A stretch of DNA of 64,000 bases. It comes from Lysobacter_K sp043738095 (GTDB lineage Bacteria; Pseudomonadota; Gammaproteobacteria; Xanthomonadales; Xanthomonadaceae). The stretch covers positions 62,001-126,000 of the forward strand of contig JAYSZI010000093.1 of assembly GCA_043738095.1 (NCBI GenBank), given 5' to 3'. The notes under the pieces are model-generated. The model was not told the DNA's origin. It made no database searches and saw nothing but the letters and a program-made list of their open reading frames with translations. A program made the position numbers and the translations under genes. This document shows positions 34,501 through 43,724 of the stretch, piece after piece (position 1 is the stretch's first letter; every line of letters starts with the position of its first letter).

Positions 34501-34521
34501 ACGCCCCGCGACGCGGGGCGT
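34501..34521. terminator. GC hairpin between convergent genes
   Basis: A 9-bp stem (ACGCCCCGC, 34501-34509; GCGGGGCGT, 34513-34521) touches the stop codon of the oligomer hydrolase and lies 25 bp past the stop of the small hydrophilin-like gene. No T-run follows on either side, so its role as a terminator is uncertain. Confidence 0.35.
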
Positions 34522-36362
34522 CAGCGCGGAATTGCTAGATGAGTCGCAGCGAGCGGCGTACCCGCCCCGCGCGGGTGGGTTGCAATGAGGGCATCCGCCG
34601 GCAGCGCTGCTTGGCCCTCGAGGTGCGCGGCCACCCGATCAAGCGCCGCGTACACATAGGGCAACAATGGCAGATAGCGCGCGGCATAATCCGGTAAGCC
34701 AAGAAAACCGTCGAAGTGCTGTACGTGGCGCGCCTGCCAGTAGCGAACGTCGCGGCCAGCAGCTTTGGCCTGATTCACGTACGGCACACTGGTGAATGCG
34801 GGCGGGATCAGGCCGTCATCAAGCCCGTGGATCACCACCACCGGCAAGCCTTCGCGCGGTACGCCCGCACCGATCTGAGTGATGCCGCGACGCACGCGCA
34901 CAGAATCAGCGCTCTCGCCCGCCCAGAGGGCGCGAAGGCACACCAGGCTGTCGATCGCAGCATGCGACGCGCTGATGCGGCCATCAAGCAGGGCAACTGC
35001 CGCCCCTGGCGGAATGCCGCTGCCATCAGCCCACCACGCAGCTCGCTCCGCCGCGCTGGCAGCACGCGCACTGAAATCCTGATTCACCGCTGAAAACTCG
35101 TGACCGCAGGGGTGCTCGCCAATGCCGTAGCGGCCGTAGGTGGAAGCGTAAGTCACCGCCACCGCACGCCACACGTCGAAGCCAACCGAGAGCGCGCCCG
35201 CGCGCAGAGCCTCGTCCGTCCAGCCGGTGGCGCGCAGTTGCGCATGCGCTGATTTCGCCTGCGCGACGACGTCGGTGCCTTCGACCAAGCCGGCAGTCAG
35301 CAATGCCGCGCAGTGCTGCGACCATAGCGGGGCTGACTGCGCTGTCAGCGGCGGTTGCGGCAAGGGTGCCAGGGCCGGATCGAGCAACGCGCACGGCATC
35401 AGCAATGCTGCCTGCGTGGCGTAGTCGTACAACGGCCGCGCCCCGGCGACGGTGACGTTGGGTTCGGCCGCGACCACGGCATCGAGCCACTCACCTTGTA
35501 GCTCCGCTGCGCGCAGCACCGCCCCGCCGCCGTTGGAGATGCCGACCGCGATCACGCGGGTATTGGCAAACGTGAACGGAGCCCCCTGCGGGAATGCGCT
35601 GTCCAGCGACTGCAACGCGAACTGTGCCGCCTGCTGCACATGGCGGCCCCAGTCGGCTTCGGGGTTATCGCGCGAATGCGCGTGCTTGAAGGCGACCCCG
35701 GACGTCGCTGTCGTGTCCGGCGCGAACGCAAGTTCGTCCGCACGCGTGCCGACCGTGCCATCAAGGCGTACGCCCTGCCCCGCGTCGAGGTCGAAGTAAT
35801 CGCTGCCGGCGCCCTTGTCGGTGTAGGCAACCGCGCAGCCTTTTGGCAGGCCCCACGCCCCGGCCACGGCGATCGCGCCATAGATTCCGCGCGAACCGGA
35901 CGATGCAGTTACCACCACGCAGCGCTTGCCAAGGTCGAACGCGTCGGGCACTTGGACCAACACGCGATGCGGCTGGCTGGCGCCGGAAACGGTAGCCAAA
36001 GCGTTGAATTCGCGACCAGGCACGTTTGCGGTGCTGCCGTAGACCTCGCCGTAGCCGCCGCCCGGCGAGAGGTCGGCGATGCCGCGCCAGTTGCTCCACA
36101 GCGCGCGCCGACGCAGTTCCGCTGCGCTGGGTTGCTCTGGGTTGGAAAATGCGGGCGCTAGCGTGGCGCGCAATCCATCGCGGCCCAGCCCGGCAGTCAG
36201 TAGGTCGTCGCTGCCGCGGTGCTCGGTGACACGTAACCCTTGGAACATCGGCGAGGCTTCCTGATCGGCACGTCGGCCGGCGGTTGTGCATGCCGCAACG
36301 GCAAGGACGGCGCAGGCGGCAATGAACACGGAGATACAACGCAGGAGCGGGAGGTTGGTCAT
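34521..36362 (-). CDS. D-3-hydroxybutyrate oligomer hydrolase, lipoprotein
   Basis: This enzyme cleaves short oligomers of 3-hydroxybutyrate released from polyhydroxybutyrate. The 613-residue product shows the 3HBOH family blocks: GSDDLLTAGLG, SPGGGYGEVYG, TASSGSRGIYGAIAVAGAWG, CAVAYTDKGAGSDYFDL, FKHAHSRDNPEADWGR and the catalytic-serine region VIAVGISNGGGAVL (Ser near residue 275), with HGLDDGLIPP and ARHVQHFDGFLGLP near the end. The start at 36362 gives a signal sequence ending in a lipobox (LAVAAC), so the mature protein is probably a lipoprotein facing the periplasm or outside; many homologues are intracellular or periplasmic. It is divergent from the response regulator gene, sharing a 111-bp promoter region, and close to phaCE. 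Confidence 0.9.
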   Translation of the reverse strand: MTNLPLLRCISVFIAACAVLAVAACTTAGRRADQEASPMFQGLRVTEHRGSDDLLTAGLGRDGLRATLAPAFSNPEQPSAAELRRRALWSNWRGIADLSPGGGYGEVYGSTANVPGREFNALATVSGASQPHRVLVQVPDAFDLGKRCVVVTASSGSRGIYGAIAVAGAWGLPKGCAVAYTDKGAGSDYFDLDAGQGVRLDGTVGTRADELAFAPDTTATSGVAFKHAHSRDNPEADWGRHVQQAAQFALQSLDSAFPQGAPFTFANTRVIAVGISNGGGAVLRAAELQGEWLDAVVAAEPNVTVAGARPLYDYATQAALLMPCALLDPALAPLPQPPLTAQSAPLWSQHCAALLTAGLVEGTDVVAQAKSAHAQLRATGWTDEALRAGALSVGFDVWRAVAVTYASTYGRYGIGEHPCGHEFSAVNQDFSARAASAAERAAWWADGSGIPPGAAVALLDGRISASHAAIDSLVCLRALWAGESADSVRVRRGITQIGAGVPREGLPVVVIHGLDDGLIPPAFTSVPYVNQAKAAGRDVRYWQARHVQHFDGFLGLPDYAARYLPLLPYVYAALDRVAAHLEGQAALPADALIATHPRGAGTPLAATHLAIPR

Positions 36363-36473
36363 ACCGGCCAGCGTAGCAAGCACCCACGCGCGTCCCATCG
36401 TACTTTGGTACACGCGATGCGCCCGGACGCGCGGCAAGGTGCTTGCTAGGCTAGCGGCAATCACGAGACCGCC

Positions 36474-37139
36474 ATGCCTTCGCTGCTGATCGCCGACGAC
36501 CACCCACTGTTCCGCGCGGCGCTGCGCCAGGCCGCCGCCGACGCCGTGGCCGACACCCAGATTTTTGAAGCCGACAGTCTCGACAGCGTGCTCGCTGCGC
36601 TCGACCGTGAAGCGGGCATCGACCTCGTACTGCTGGACCTGCACATGCCGGGCAACCACGGTCTGGCTGGTCTGGCAGCAATCCGCGCGCAATACCCGGG
36701 GGTAGCGGTGGTGGTGGTATCGGCCAACGACGATCCCCGCGTGGTGCGGCGCGCGCTGGATCATGGCGCGGCCGGCTTTCTGCCCAAGAGCGCCGGGCTG
36801 GACGAGTTGCGCGATGCGATCCGCGCGGTGCTCGCGTGCGAGCAGTGGCTGCCGGCGTCGCTGAAGGCGTCGGTGGCGCGTACGCACAGCGCGAGCGCCG
36901 ACGCACAACTGGCGGCGCGGCTGGCCAGCCTGTCGCCGCAGCAGTTCCGGGTGCTGACGCTGGTGGCGAAAGGCCTGTTGAACAAGCAGATCGCCGACCG
37001 CCTGGACGTGCAGGAACGCACGGTCAAGGCACATCTGTCGGCGATCTTCGAGCGCCTCGGTGTGCGCAACCGCACCCAGGCCGGCGTGGTGCTGCGCGAA
37101 CTCGAGTTGATCGATCCGGCGCGGCAGCTGACGGTGTAG
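36474..37139 (+). CDS. LuxR/NarL-type response regulator (CrbR/AgmR-like)
   Basis: The 221-residue protein has an N-terminal receiver domain (phosphoacceptor Asp55 in LVLLDLHMPG, Lys near residue 105 in GFLPKSAG) and a C-terminal LuxR helix-turn-helix (LSPQQFRVLTLVAKGLLNKQIADRL..ERTVKAHLSAIFERL). It lies between the oligomer hydrolase, from which it diverges, and the large hybrid kinase, with which it converges. SLC5-type kinases act with LuxR-type regulators in the CrbS/CrbR (acetate switch) systems, so I infer that these two form a pair and may control the adjacent hydrolase. The 255-bp gap to the kinase gene holds no other gene. Confidence 0.88.
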   Translation: MPSLLIADDHPLFRAALRQAAADAVADTQIFEADSLDSVLAALDREAGIDLVLLDLHMPGNHGLAGLAAIRAQYPGVAVVVVSANDDPRVVRRALDHGAAGFLPKSAGLDELRDAIRAVLACEQWLPASLKASVARTHSASADAQLAARLASLSPQQFRVLTLVAKGLLNKQIADRLDVQERTVKAHLSAIFERLGVRNRTQAGVVLRELELIDPARQLTV

Positions 37140-37394
37140 CGGCCAGCTCATTCAGCAGGGCGGCTGCAGCTTTCCACGGCAGCTGCCTGAAGTAATGACG
37201 AGCCCCTAACCGTATCGTCGAGCCTTGCTCATCGTCGTCCGATCGACGAGCGAGGTTCAGCCCGCGCAGTCAGCCATCGCGGAGCGATCAGCCCCATCGT
37301 TGCTGCGGGTGTCATTGCAACGAACACCGCGCGCCCGACGTTGCCGGCCCTGCATCGATTTAGAACCGTTAGGCTGCGCCGCTGCGCGCTACAA

Positions 37395-40300
37395 CTAGAC
37401 GACATCGAGCGTCGGCGTCACACCCGTACCCTGCAACTCGCCCGCCGCGAGCAACCGGTCCAGCACCGACTTCAACGCCAGGGGTTTGATCGGCTTGCCC
37501 AGCAGCGGCAGGCCCGCTTCGTGCACGGCGCGCCGTACCTCCTCGCCGGTGTCGGCGCTGAGGATCATGGTCGGACGCGCGCCAAACTTCTCGCCCAGGC
37601 GCAGCGCGAGCGCTACGCCGGTATCGCCCTGGTCGAGGTGGTAATCAAACAGCCACAGCGTGGCACCCGTCCCAGTCAACGCCGCGTGCGCGGATGCATC
37701 GTCACGGGCGGTGACGACTTCGCAACCCCAACTTTCCAGCACGCGCGCCAACGCCTGCAACGCCTGGGGATCGTTGTCGACGAGCAGCACGCGCGTGCCG
37801 TCCACGCCGCGGCGCGCGGTGACGGGAATCGGCGTCGCACGTGCGCCTACGACGGCCGGCAGCGTCACTGAAAATAGCGTGCCGCGGCCCAGCGTGCTGC
37901 GCAGACCGATTGGCGCCTGCAACAGCTGGGCGATGCGATCGGCGATGGACAGACCGAGACCGAGCCCCTGCCCGACCGCATCGTCGCCACGGCGAAATTC
38001 CTCGAAGATCACGGCCTGCTGCTCCGGCGCGATCCCGGGGCCGGTGTCGTGCACCTCAATGCGCAGGTGACGCCCATCGCGGCGCACGCCGAGCAATACG
38101 CTACCGCGCGCGGTGTAACGCACGGCGTTGGCGAGGAAGTTCTGCAGCACGCGCCGCAGCAGTTGCGGGTCGCTATGCACCCAGGCTTCGCATCTGACGA
38201 AGCGCAGACGCAACCCGCGGGCCGCAGCGATCGCTCGAAACTCCGACGCCAGCGGCTCCAGCACGTCAGCCAACGGGAAATCGCGCGGCTGCGGTACCAG
38301 TCCGCCGCCTTCGAGCCGCGACATGTCGAGCAGGCCGGTCAGCAGGGCGCTGGTCGAGTCGAGCGCGCCGCTGATCTGCGCCACGGTTTCGCCTTGGCGC
38401 GCGTCGACCTGCTGCGACAGTGCGTCCGCGAACAGCTGCGCGGCATGCAGCGGCTGCATCAGGTCGTGACCGATGGCCGCAAGGAATCGGCTCTTGGCGT
38501 CGTTGGCATGCTCGGCCCCGCGTTTGGCCACTTCAAGATCCGCGGTGCGCGCAGCCACGCGATGCTCCAGCGTTTCGTTGGACTGGATCAGCGCAGCTTC
38601 GGCGCGGCGGAACTGGGTGACATCGGTGAACGTGGCGACAAAGCCGCCGCCAGGCATCGGATTGCCGCGGATTTCGATGATGTTGCCATCGGGCAACACG
38701 CGTTCGGCGAGGTGGCGCGTGCCCGCGCGCATGTACGCCAGGCGGCGTTGCAGCGCGGCTTCCAGATCGCCCTGCGGTGGCAATTGCTGCAACGCCCAGC
38801 GCGCGAGGTCAGTGATCGGGCGCCCGACCTGGAGCAACGCGTCGGGGAAGCCGAACAGTTCGACATAGCGGCGGTTCCAGGCCACCAGCCGCAACTGCGC
38901 GTCGACCACGCTGATGCCCTGGGTCATGTTCTGCAGCGCCGCTTCGAGCACGCGCTGGTTGAAGCGCAGGTCGGCCGACGCCTCGCCGACGATCGCGGCG
39001 ACGGTATCGAGGTGCGCGGCTTCGCGGCGCGCAGCATCCAGCAACACGCGGGCCGAGGCCGAACCGAGCACCGCGGCCAGTTCGCGTTCGACCCGCGCCT
39101 CGACTTGTGCCGGCACCGCACCACTGGCGGGGGTGGCGTGCAGCAACTCGACCACGCGTTCGCGCGGCAGAAAACGCAGGCCGGCGTCGCGCAGCGTCTG
39201 TGCATCCAGTCCGCGCCGCGCGCGTCGTGGTGCCTCACCGCGGACGAGCGCGACCAGCACGGTGACCAGCGTGCCGACGAACAGGCTGGCGCCAACCGCG
39301 CGGCCGAGCCGGCTCCACCCGGTCAGCCCGAACAAGCCTTCCGGCGACAGCCAGGCCCAGCCGAACGGGCCGAAGGCCAGCCAAGCGGGCGCCAACTCGC
39401 GCGCATGCAGCATCATCGGCAGCAGCAATACCCAGGCCCAGGCAGCGAAGCCCGCGACGACGCCCGCCACTGCCGCACCCGGTGGCGTCTGCGGCCGCCA
39501 CACCGCGAACGCAAGCGCCGGCACCAGCGTTGCCAATGCCGAGAACGACACCGCGCCGACATCGGCCAGTGCCTCACTGCCCGCGATCAGGCGGCTGTAG
39601 GCCCACGCCAGCAGCATGATCGCGACGATGCCGACGCGCCGCAGCGTCAGCACGCGGCCGCGCAGGTCGCTGCCATCGTTACGCGACCACGCGCCGCGCA
39701 GCAGGCCGGGCGCGAACCAGTGGTTGCCGATCATCAGGCTCAGCGTCAGCGTGCTGACCACGACCATGCCGGTGGCCGCGCTCAGGCCGCCCAGAAACGT
39801 GAACAGCGCGAGGCCGTGCTGGCCGTGCGCCAGCGGCAGCGCCAGGCCGTACAGGTCCGACGGCACGCGCCCGCCCAGCAATGCATCGCCGGCCTTGGCC
39901 AGCGGCAAGACCGGCAGCGCGATCAGCACTAGATACAGCGGAAACAACCAGCGTGCGGTACGCACATGGCGCTCGTCGCGGCACTCGACCACCGCGACGT
40001 GGAACTGGTGCGGCAGGATGAACATCGCGAACGCGCCGAGCAGCACCAGCGGCACGAACCCGCTGCTCGGCGGCGGTCGCGGTGGCAGCACCTCCACGAC
40101 CGGCAGCGCGTCCAGCCCGAACCAGACGAATGCGCCCAGCGCCAACATCGCAGCGAGTTTGAACACGGACTCCAACGCCATCGCCAGCACCAGCCCACGG
40201 TTGTGTTCGGCCGCGCTGGCGCGGCGCGTACCGAACAGCATTGCAAACAACGCCATCGCCAGCGCGACATACAACGCGCTGTCCTGCCACGCAGGCCCAG

Positions 40301-40757
40301 CGATGCCGTCGCTGCTGCGCGTGGTCAGCATGGTGAAGCTCATCGCCACCGCTTTGAGCTGCAGCGCGATGTACGGGATCAGGCCTAGCGCGGCAATCAG
40401 GGTCACGGTCGCGGCCAGCCACGCGTCCTTGCCCAGACGGGTGGCGATGAGGTCGGCGAGCGAGGTCGCATTGGTCTCGCGCGCCAGCCGCACCAAGCGC
40501 ATCATGAACGCGAGTGCGAGTGCGTACAGCACGATCGCGCCCAGGAATGTTGGCGGCAGAGGCCAGCCATAGCGCGAGGCCTGAGTGACGGTGCCGTAGA
40601 ACGTCCACGAGGTGCAGTGCACGGCCAGCGATAACGTGTAAACGTGGTGCCAATGGCGCGCCAGTACACCTGGATGGCGCTCGCCGTACAGGGCGGTGCC
40701 AAACATCAGCGCGAGCCAGAGCACGCTCGCCAGCGCAACGGCGGTGAAACTCAACAT
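37395..40757 (-). CDS. Hybrid sensor histidine kinase with N-terminal SLC5 (sodium/solute symporter) domain
   Basis: The 1120-residue membrane protein begins with about 13 hydrophobic helices (residues 1-500) of the sodium:solute symporter fold (LARETNATSLADLIATRLGK; a mid-helix stretch around RRASAAEHNRGLVLAMALES). A PAS-like domain follows (about 600-720, VVDAQLRLVAWNRRYVELFG), a coiled-coil linker, HisKA with the phosphoacceptor His near residue 762 (AAIGHDLMQPLHAAQLFAD), HATPase_c (NFLANAVRYTARG, DTGPGIAPEQQ) and a C-terminal receiver domain (LVDNDPQALQAL, Asp near 1035 in WLFDYHLDQGD). This is the CbrA/CrbS/NahK-like architecture, in which the transporter domain senses or carries a solute. 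Its likely partner is the adjacent LuxR-type regulator. Confidence 0.92.
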   Translation of the reverse strand: MLSFTAVALASVLWLALMFGTALYGERHPGVLARHWHHVYTLSLAVHCTSWTFYGTVTQASRYGWPLPPTFLGAIVLYALALAFMMRLVRLARETNATSLADLIATRLGKDAWLAATVTLIAALGLIPYIALQLKAVAMSFTMLTTRSSDGIAGPAWQDSALYVALAMALFAMLFGTRRASAAEHNRGLVLAMALESVFKLAAMLALGAFVWFGLDALPVVEVLPPRPPPSSGFVPLVLLGAFAMFILPHQFHVAVVECRDERHVRTARWLFPLYLVLIALPVLPLAKAGDALLGGRVPSDLYGLALPLAHGQHGLALFTFLGGLSAATGMVVVSTLTLSLMIGNHWFAPGLLRGAWSRNDGSDLRGRVLTLRRVGIVAIMLLAWAYSRLIAGSEALADVGAVSFSALATLVPALAFAVWRPQTPPGAAVAGVVAGFAAWAWVLLLPMMLHARELAPAWLAFGPFGWAWLSPEGLFGLTGWSRLGRAVGASLFVGTLVTVLVALVRGEAPRRARRGLDAQTLRDAGLRFLPRERVVELLHATPASGAVPAQVEARVERELAAVLGSASARVLLDAARREAAHLDTVAAIVGEASADLRFNQRVLEAALQNMTQGISVVDAQLRLVAWNRRYVELFGFPDALLQVGRPITDLARWALQQLPPQGDLEAALQRRLAYMRAGTRHLAERVLPDGNIIEIRGNPMPGGGFVATFTDVTQFRRAEAALIQSNETLEHRVAARTADLEVAKRGAEHANDAKSRFLAAIGHDLMQPLHAAQLFADALSQQVDARQGETVAQISGALDSTSALLTGLLDMSRLEGGGLVPQPRDFPLADVLEPLASEFRAIAAARGLRLRFVRCEAWVHSDPQLLRRVLQNFLANAVRYTARGSVLLGVRRDGRHLRIEVHDTGPGIAPEQQAVIFEEFRRGDDAVGQGLGLGLSIADRIAQLLQAPIGLRSTLGRGTLFSVTLPAVVGARATPIPVTARRGVDGTRVLLVDNDPQALQALARVLESWGCEVVTARDDASAHAALTGTGATLWLFDYHLDQGDTGVALALRLGEKFGARPTMILSADTGEEVRRAVHEAGLPLLGKPIKPLALKSVLDRLLAAGELQGTGVTPTLDVV

Positions 40758-41319
40758 GGGCGCGCGCTATTGGCCCGATGCATCAGGCAAGCCTCCTTGG
40801 GACTTGGAAGAGCATAACCATGCACGTGCAACAAGCGTGGCTCTCCGAGCCCCTGCGCCTCAGTCGCTCGTCATTTCCGCGGTGGAAGCTGGGGCGGGCG
40901 ACAGGCGGACTCGCACCCACTGGTCGCGCCTGTGCACGCCGTGGGTGAGCGGAGCGCGCTCGGCACTCAAAACTATCGACAGCAGCGATTTTGCACGGCA
41001 TCCCTGAAGGGCATGACCACAAAGCACAGATCGTCCCGCAGCCAACCCGAGGTGAGAGCGCACGAACAACTTGTCGCCTCGCATTGCACGACACTGACTT
41101 CCCGCGTTTGCGCGTGGAAGATGGAGGGAGCTATTTTTCCCGTCATTTCTGCGAAAGCACCCGTGCTTTACTTCGGCTCGCGCCGCTCGACGGTAGCTGA
41201 TGGTGAGCACCGCTAATGAAAGGCGAACCAAGCATTCCTCCCTCGGGTTCGTCCTGCCTCCTCCAAAAAAACGGCGGGCCGAAGCCCGCCGCCACCGCTG
41301 ACCGTTCTCGGGGTACCGG
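40758..41319. other. Gene-free stretch with degenerate palindromic repeats
   Basis: These 562 bp upstream of the kinase contain three decayed matches to the REP-like family seen at 7042 and 13954: CTCGTCATTTCCGC (40867-40880), GACTTCCCGCGTTTGCGCG (41096-41114) and CGTCATTTCTGCGAAAGCAC (41141-41160). A terminator for the TonB receptor gene occupies the right end. No open frame in it resembles a protein. The kinase promoter should lie near 40760-40860; I could not place it. Confidence 0.55.
41265..41291 (-). terminator. Rho-independent terminator of the TonB-dependent receptor gene
   Basis: On the minus strand a hairpin (GGCGGGC, loop TTCG, GCCCGCC; 41291-41272) is followed by seven T residues (41271-41265). 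It lies about 30 bp past the receptor stop codon. Confidence 0.93.
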
Positions 41320-43554
41320 TCAGAAGTCGTAGCGCGCCGACAACGTGTACTGGCGCGGCGGGCCGTAGAAGCCGGTCAACACGCCGTAGCTGGGGATGTT
41401 GTAACCGGTGGTGCGATATTCCTTGTCGGCCAGGTTGCTGCCCTGCAGCGAGAACGACCACGCATCGTCCAACCGCCAGATCACACCGGCGTTGACCAAC
41501 CCGTAACCGTCCTGACGGATCAACGGACTCAGGTCAGTGGTCGGCCACACTTCGCTTTGGTAGGTGTAGCCCGCGCGCGCGGACAGGTTGCCGCCGTTGC
41601 CCAGATCGGTGCGGTACTCGACATTCAGCGCACCGGAGAACTCAGGCGCGTTGGTGAAGATCTGCCGGTCGGCGATATTGACGCCGCGGTCGATGAACTC
41701 GTCGTACTTCGCGTCTAGCCAGGCCAAGTTGCCGCTGATCGACCAGTTGGCCGTCGGGAGGAACTGATATTCCACCTCGACCCCGTTGACAGTGCCGGCG
41801 CCAGCGTTGGTGAAGTCGCCGAAGAAAGTCGTCTGGCCATTGGGCAGCTGGAACGAAGTGAACACCGACAGCTGGATGTCCTTGTAGTTGTTGTGGAACG
41901 CAGCCAGGTTGAGGAACAGGCGCTGGTCGAGAAAGGACATCTTGCTGCCGATCTCAAAGCTGTCGACCACCTCGTCGTCGAACGGTTCACCCGAGCGCGG
42001 CACCGCGGTGGTGTTGGCGCGGATGTTGAACCCACCCGACTTGAACCCGCGCGTGGCCAGTCCGTACACCAGAATGTCCGGGGTGAACTGGTAGCCCAGC
42101 GACACCTTCGGCGAAACATTCTCGAAAGACACCGTCTTGTCGAAATTGGCAGCTGTCCCAAGTATCGGGTGAATCGTCGTATAGGTGCGGTCGGTGTAGA
42201 AACGGTTGAGCGCTACCGCGTGCTTTTCCTCGTCGGTATAGCGCGCGCCGATGTCCAGCTTGAGTTGCTGGGTGAGGTCGAAGGTCCAGTCGGCGTACAC
42301 GGCGACACTTTCCGTGCCGACCACGCCGCGGGTATCGCCGTAGATCGGGTTGAACGGAGTGACCGCGCGGGTGGGATGCGAGAAATGGTTGCGCACCAAG
42401 CCGCCGGCGTCGCCGTCGAACAGGTACAAGCCAACCACACCGCGCGCGCGACCGCCGGCGTCGTAGTTGGCCTGAAGCTCGTGGCTTACCTGACTGTCGA
42501 AGTAGACGGCGTTCACATCGACGATCGGCAGCGGTGTGGTGTCGAAGTCGATGTTGGTGTTGGTATCGGATTCGCGCTTGGCGACGATGTACTTGAACGC
42601 CCAGTTCTCGTTCGGCCGCCAGTTGACTGTCGCGGATACGCCTTTGGTTTCAGTGTTGTTGAGGTTACGCATGCCACTGCGGATGTCGTAGCGGTCATCC
42701 AACGGCGGGAACCCCGGGGCGAAGGGATTGGCCTGCAGCATCTTCGCGCCACGCACGCCCGACTTGTCGTCGATCCAGTCAAAGGCAAACTGGAAGTCGA
42801 GGTCGTCGCCAGCGTAGGCACCTAGATTGAAACGCGCGGCATTGATTTCCTTGTCGCTGACTTCCTGGCCGGTAAACCGGTTGTCGCCGAAGCCGTCGCG
42901 ATTCAGGCTCGCCACCGCGACGCGGCCGCGCAGACCACTGTCCTCACCGCCGATCGGTCCACCGATGGCCGCCTTGGCATCGAGCTGGTTGTAGTTGCCG
43001 ACCGTGATCGACGCGAAGCCATCCGTCTGTGCCGGCAGGCCGCGCGAGATGTACTTGATCGCGCCGCCGATGGTGTTCTTGCCGTACAGCGTGCCCTGCG
43101 GCCCGCGCAGCACCTCGATCCGGCCGACGTCGAACACGTCGAGCAGCGCGCCCTGCGGACGGGCGATATAGACGTCGTCCAGATAGATGCCCACGCCGGG
43201 GTCAACGCCCCACAGCGGATCGGCTTGGCCGACGCCGCGGATGTAGGCCGTGACGGTGCTGGTCGAGCCGCGCGCGGCGTAGATCGTCAGGTTAGGCACC
43301 TGCGCATCGAGATCGCTGATGTCCTCGACGTTGAGCTTGTCGAGCACCTCCGGGGTGAACGCGGTGACAGCGATCGGGACTTCCTGCAGCGTTTCCTCAC
43401 GCTTGCGCGCGGTGACCGTGACCCCGCCGAGCGTCGTGGCATCCGCTGCTCGGGCAGCCGTCGGCGCGGCGTCCTGCGCCCATGCCGGCGGCGCCAGCAA
43501 CGCGCAGGCGATGGCAAAACTCAGATGCTTGCGACTCAGCTTGTTGCGACCCAT
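41320..43554 (-). CDS. TonB-dependent outer-membrane receptor
   Basis: The 744-residue protein has a signal peptide (LSFAIACALLAPPAWAQ), a candidate TonB box (GGVTVTARKREE), a plug domain (EVPIAVTAFTPEVLDKLNVED; IRGVGQADPLWGVDPGVGIYLDDVY; EVLRGPQGTLYGKNTIGGAI) and a beta-barrel ending in the expected terminal aromatic (YTLSARYDF). GGGGGAGA precedes the ATG by about 9 bp. The ligand cannot be read from sequence. It diverges from a GntP-type permease with a 170-bp shared promoter region, so receptor and permease may form an outer- and inner-membrane uptake pair, perhaps for hydroxybutyrate compounds given the neighbours. A strong terminator follows. Confidence 0.93.
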   Translation of the reverse strand: MGRNKLSRKHLSFAIACALLAPPAWAQDAAPTAARAADATTLGGVTVTARKREETLQEVPIAVTAFTPEVLDKLNVEDISDLDAQVPNLTIYAARGSTSTVTAYIRGVGQADPLWGVDPGVGIYLDDVYIARPQGALLDVFDVGRIEVLRGPQGTLYGKNTIGGAIKYISRGLPAQTDGFASITVGNYNQLDAKAAIGGPIGGEDSGLRGRVAVASLNRDGFGDNRFTGQEVSDKEINAARFNLGAYAGDDLDFQFAFDWIDDKSGVRGAKMLQANPFAPGFPPLDDRYDIRSGMRNLNNTETKGVSATVNWRPNENWAFKYIVAKRESDTNTNIDFDTTPLPIVDVNAVYFDSQVSHELQANYDAGGRARGVVGLYLFDGDAGGLVRNHFSHPTRAVTPFNPIYGDTRGVVGTESVAVYADWTFDLTQQLKLDIGARYTDEEKHAVALNRFYTDRTYTTIHPILGTAANFDKTVSFENVSPKVSLGYQFTPDILVYGLATRGFKSGGFNIRANTTAVPRSGEPFDDEVVDSFEIGSKMSFLDQRLFLNLAAFHNNYKDIQLSVFTSFQLPNGQTTFFGDFTNAGAGTVNGVEVEYQFLPTANWSISGNLAWLDAKYDEFIDRGVNIADRQIFTNAPEFSGALNVEYRTDLGNGGNLSARAGYTYQSEVWPTTDLSPLIRQDGYGLVNAGVIWRLDDAWSFSLQGSNLADKEYRTTGYNIPSYGVLTGFYGPPRQYTLSARYDF

Positions 43555-43724
43555 ACGACTGTCTCCCCCAGATCCGAACGATTGGGCCGGCCCGCTGGGA
43601 CCATCCCGTCATGGCGCACAGGTTAGGAGCCGGCAAGCGCGTCGGGCAGATGTACCTTCGGACAATGCCCGTGCCGCCCCGCGCTGCCGACACTGCGCGC
43701 CACACGGATAGTCCGGGGAGTGGT

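Noticed and set aside
38049..39932. Long plus-strand open frame opposite the hybrid kinase
   Set aside because: Gln/Arg/Ala/His-rich antisense product with no family features.
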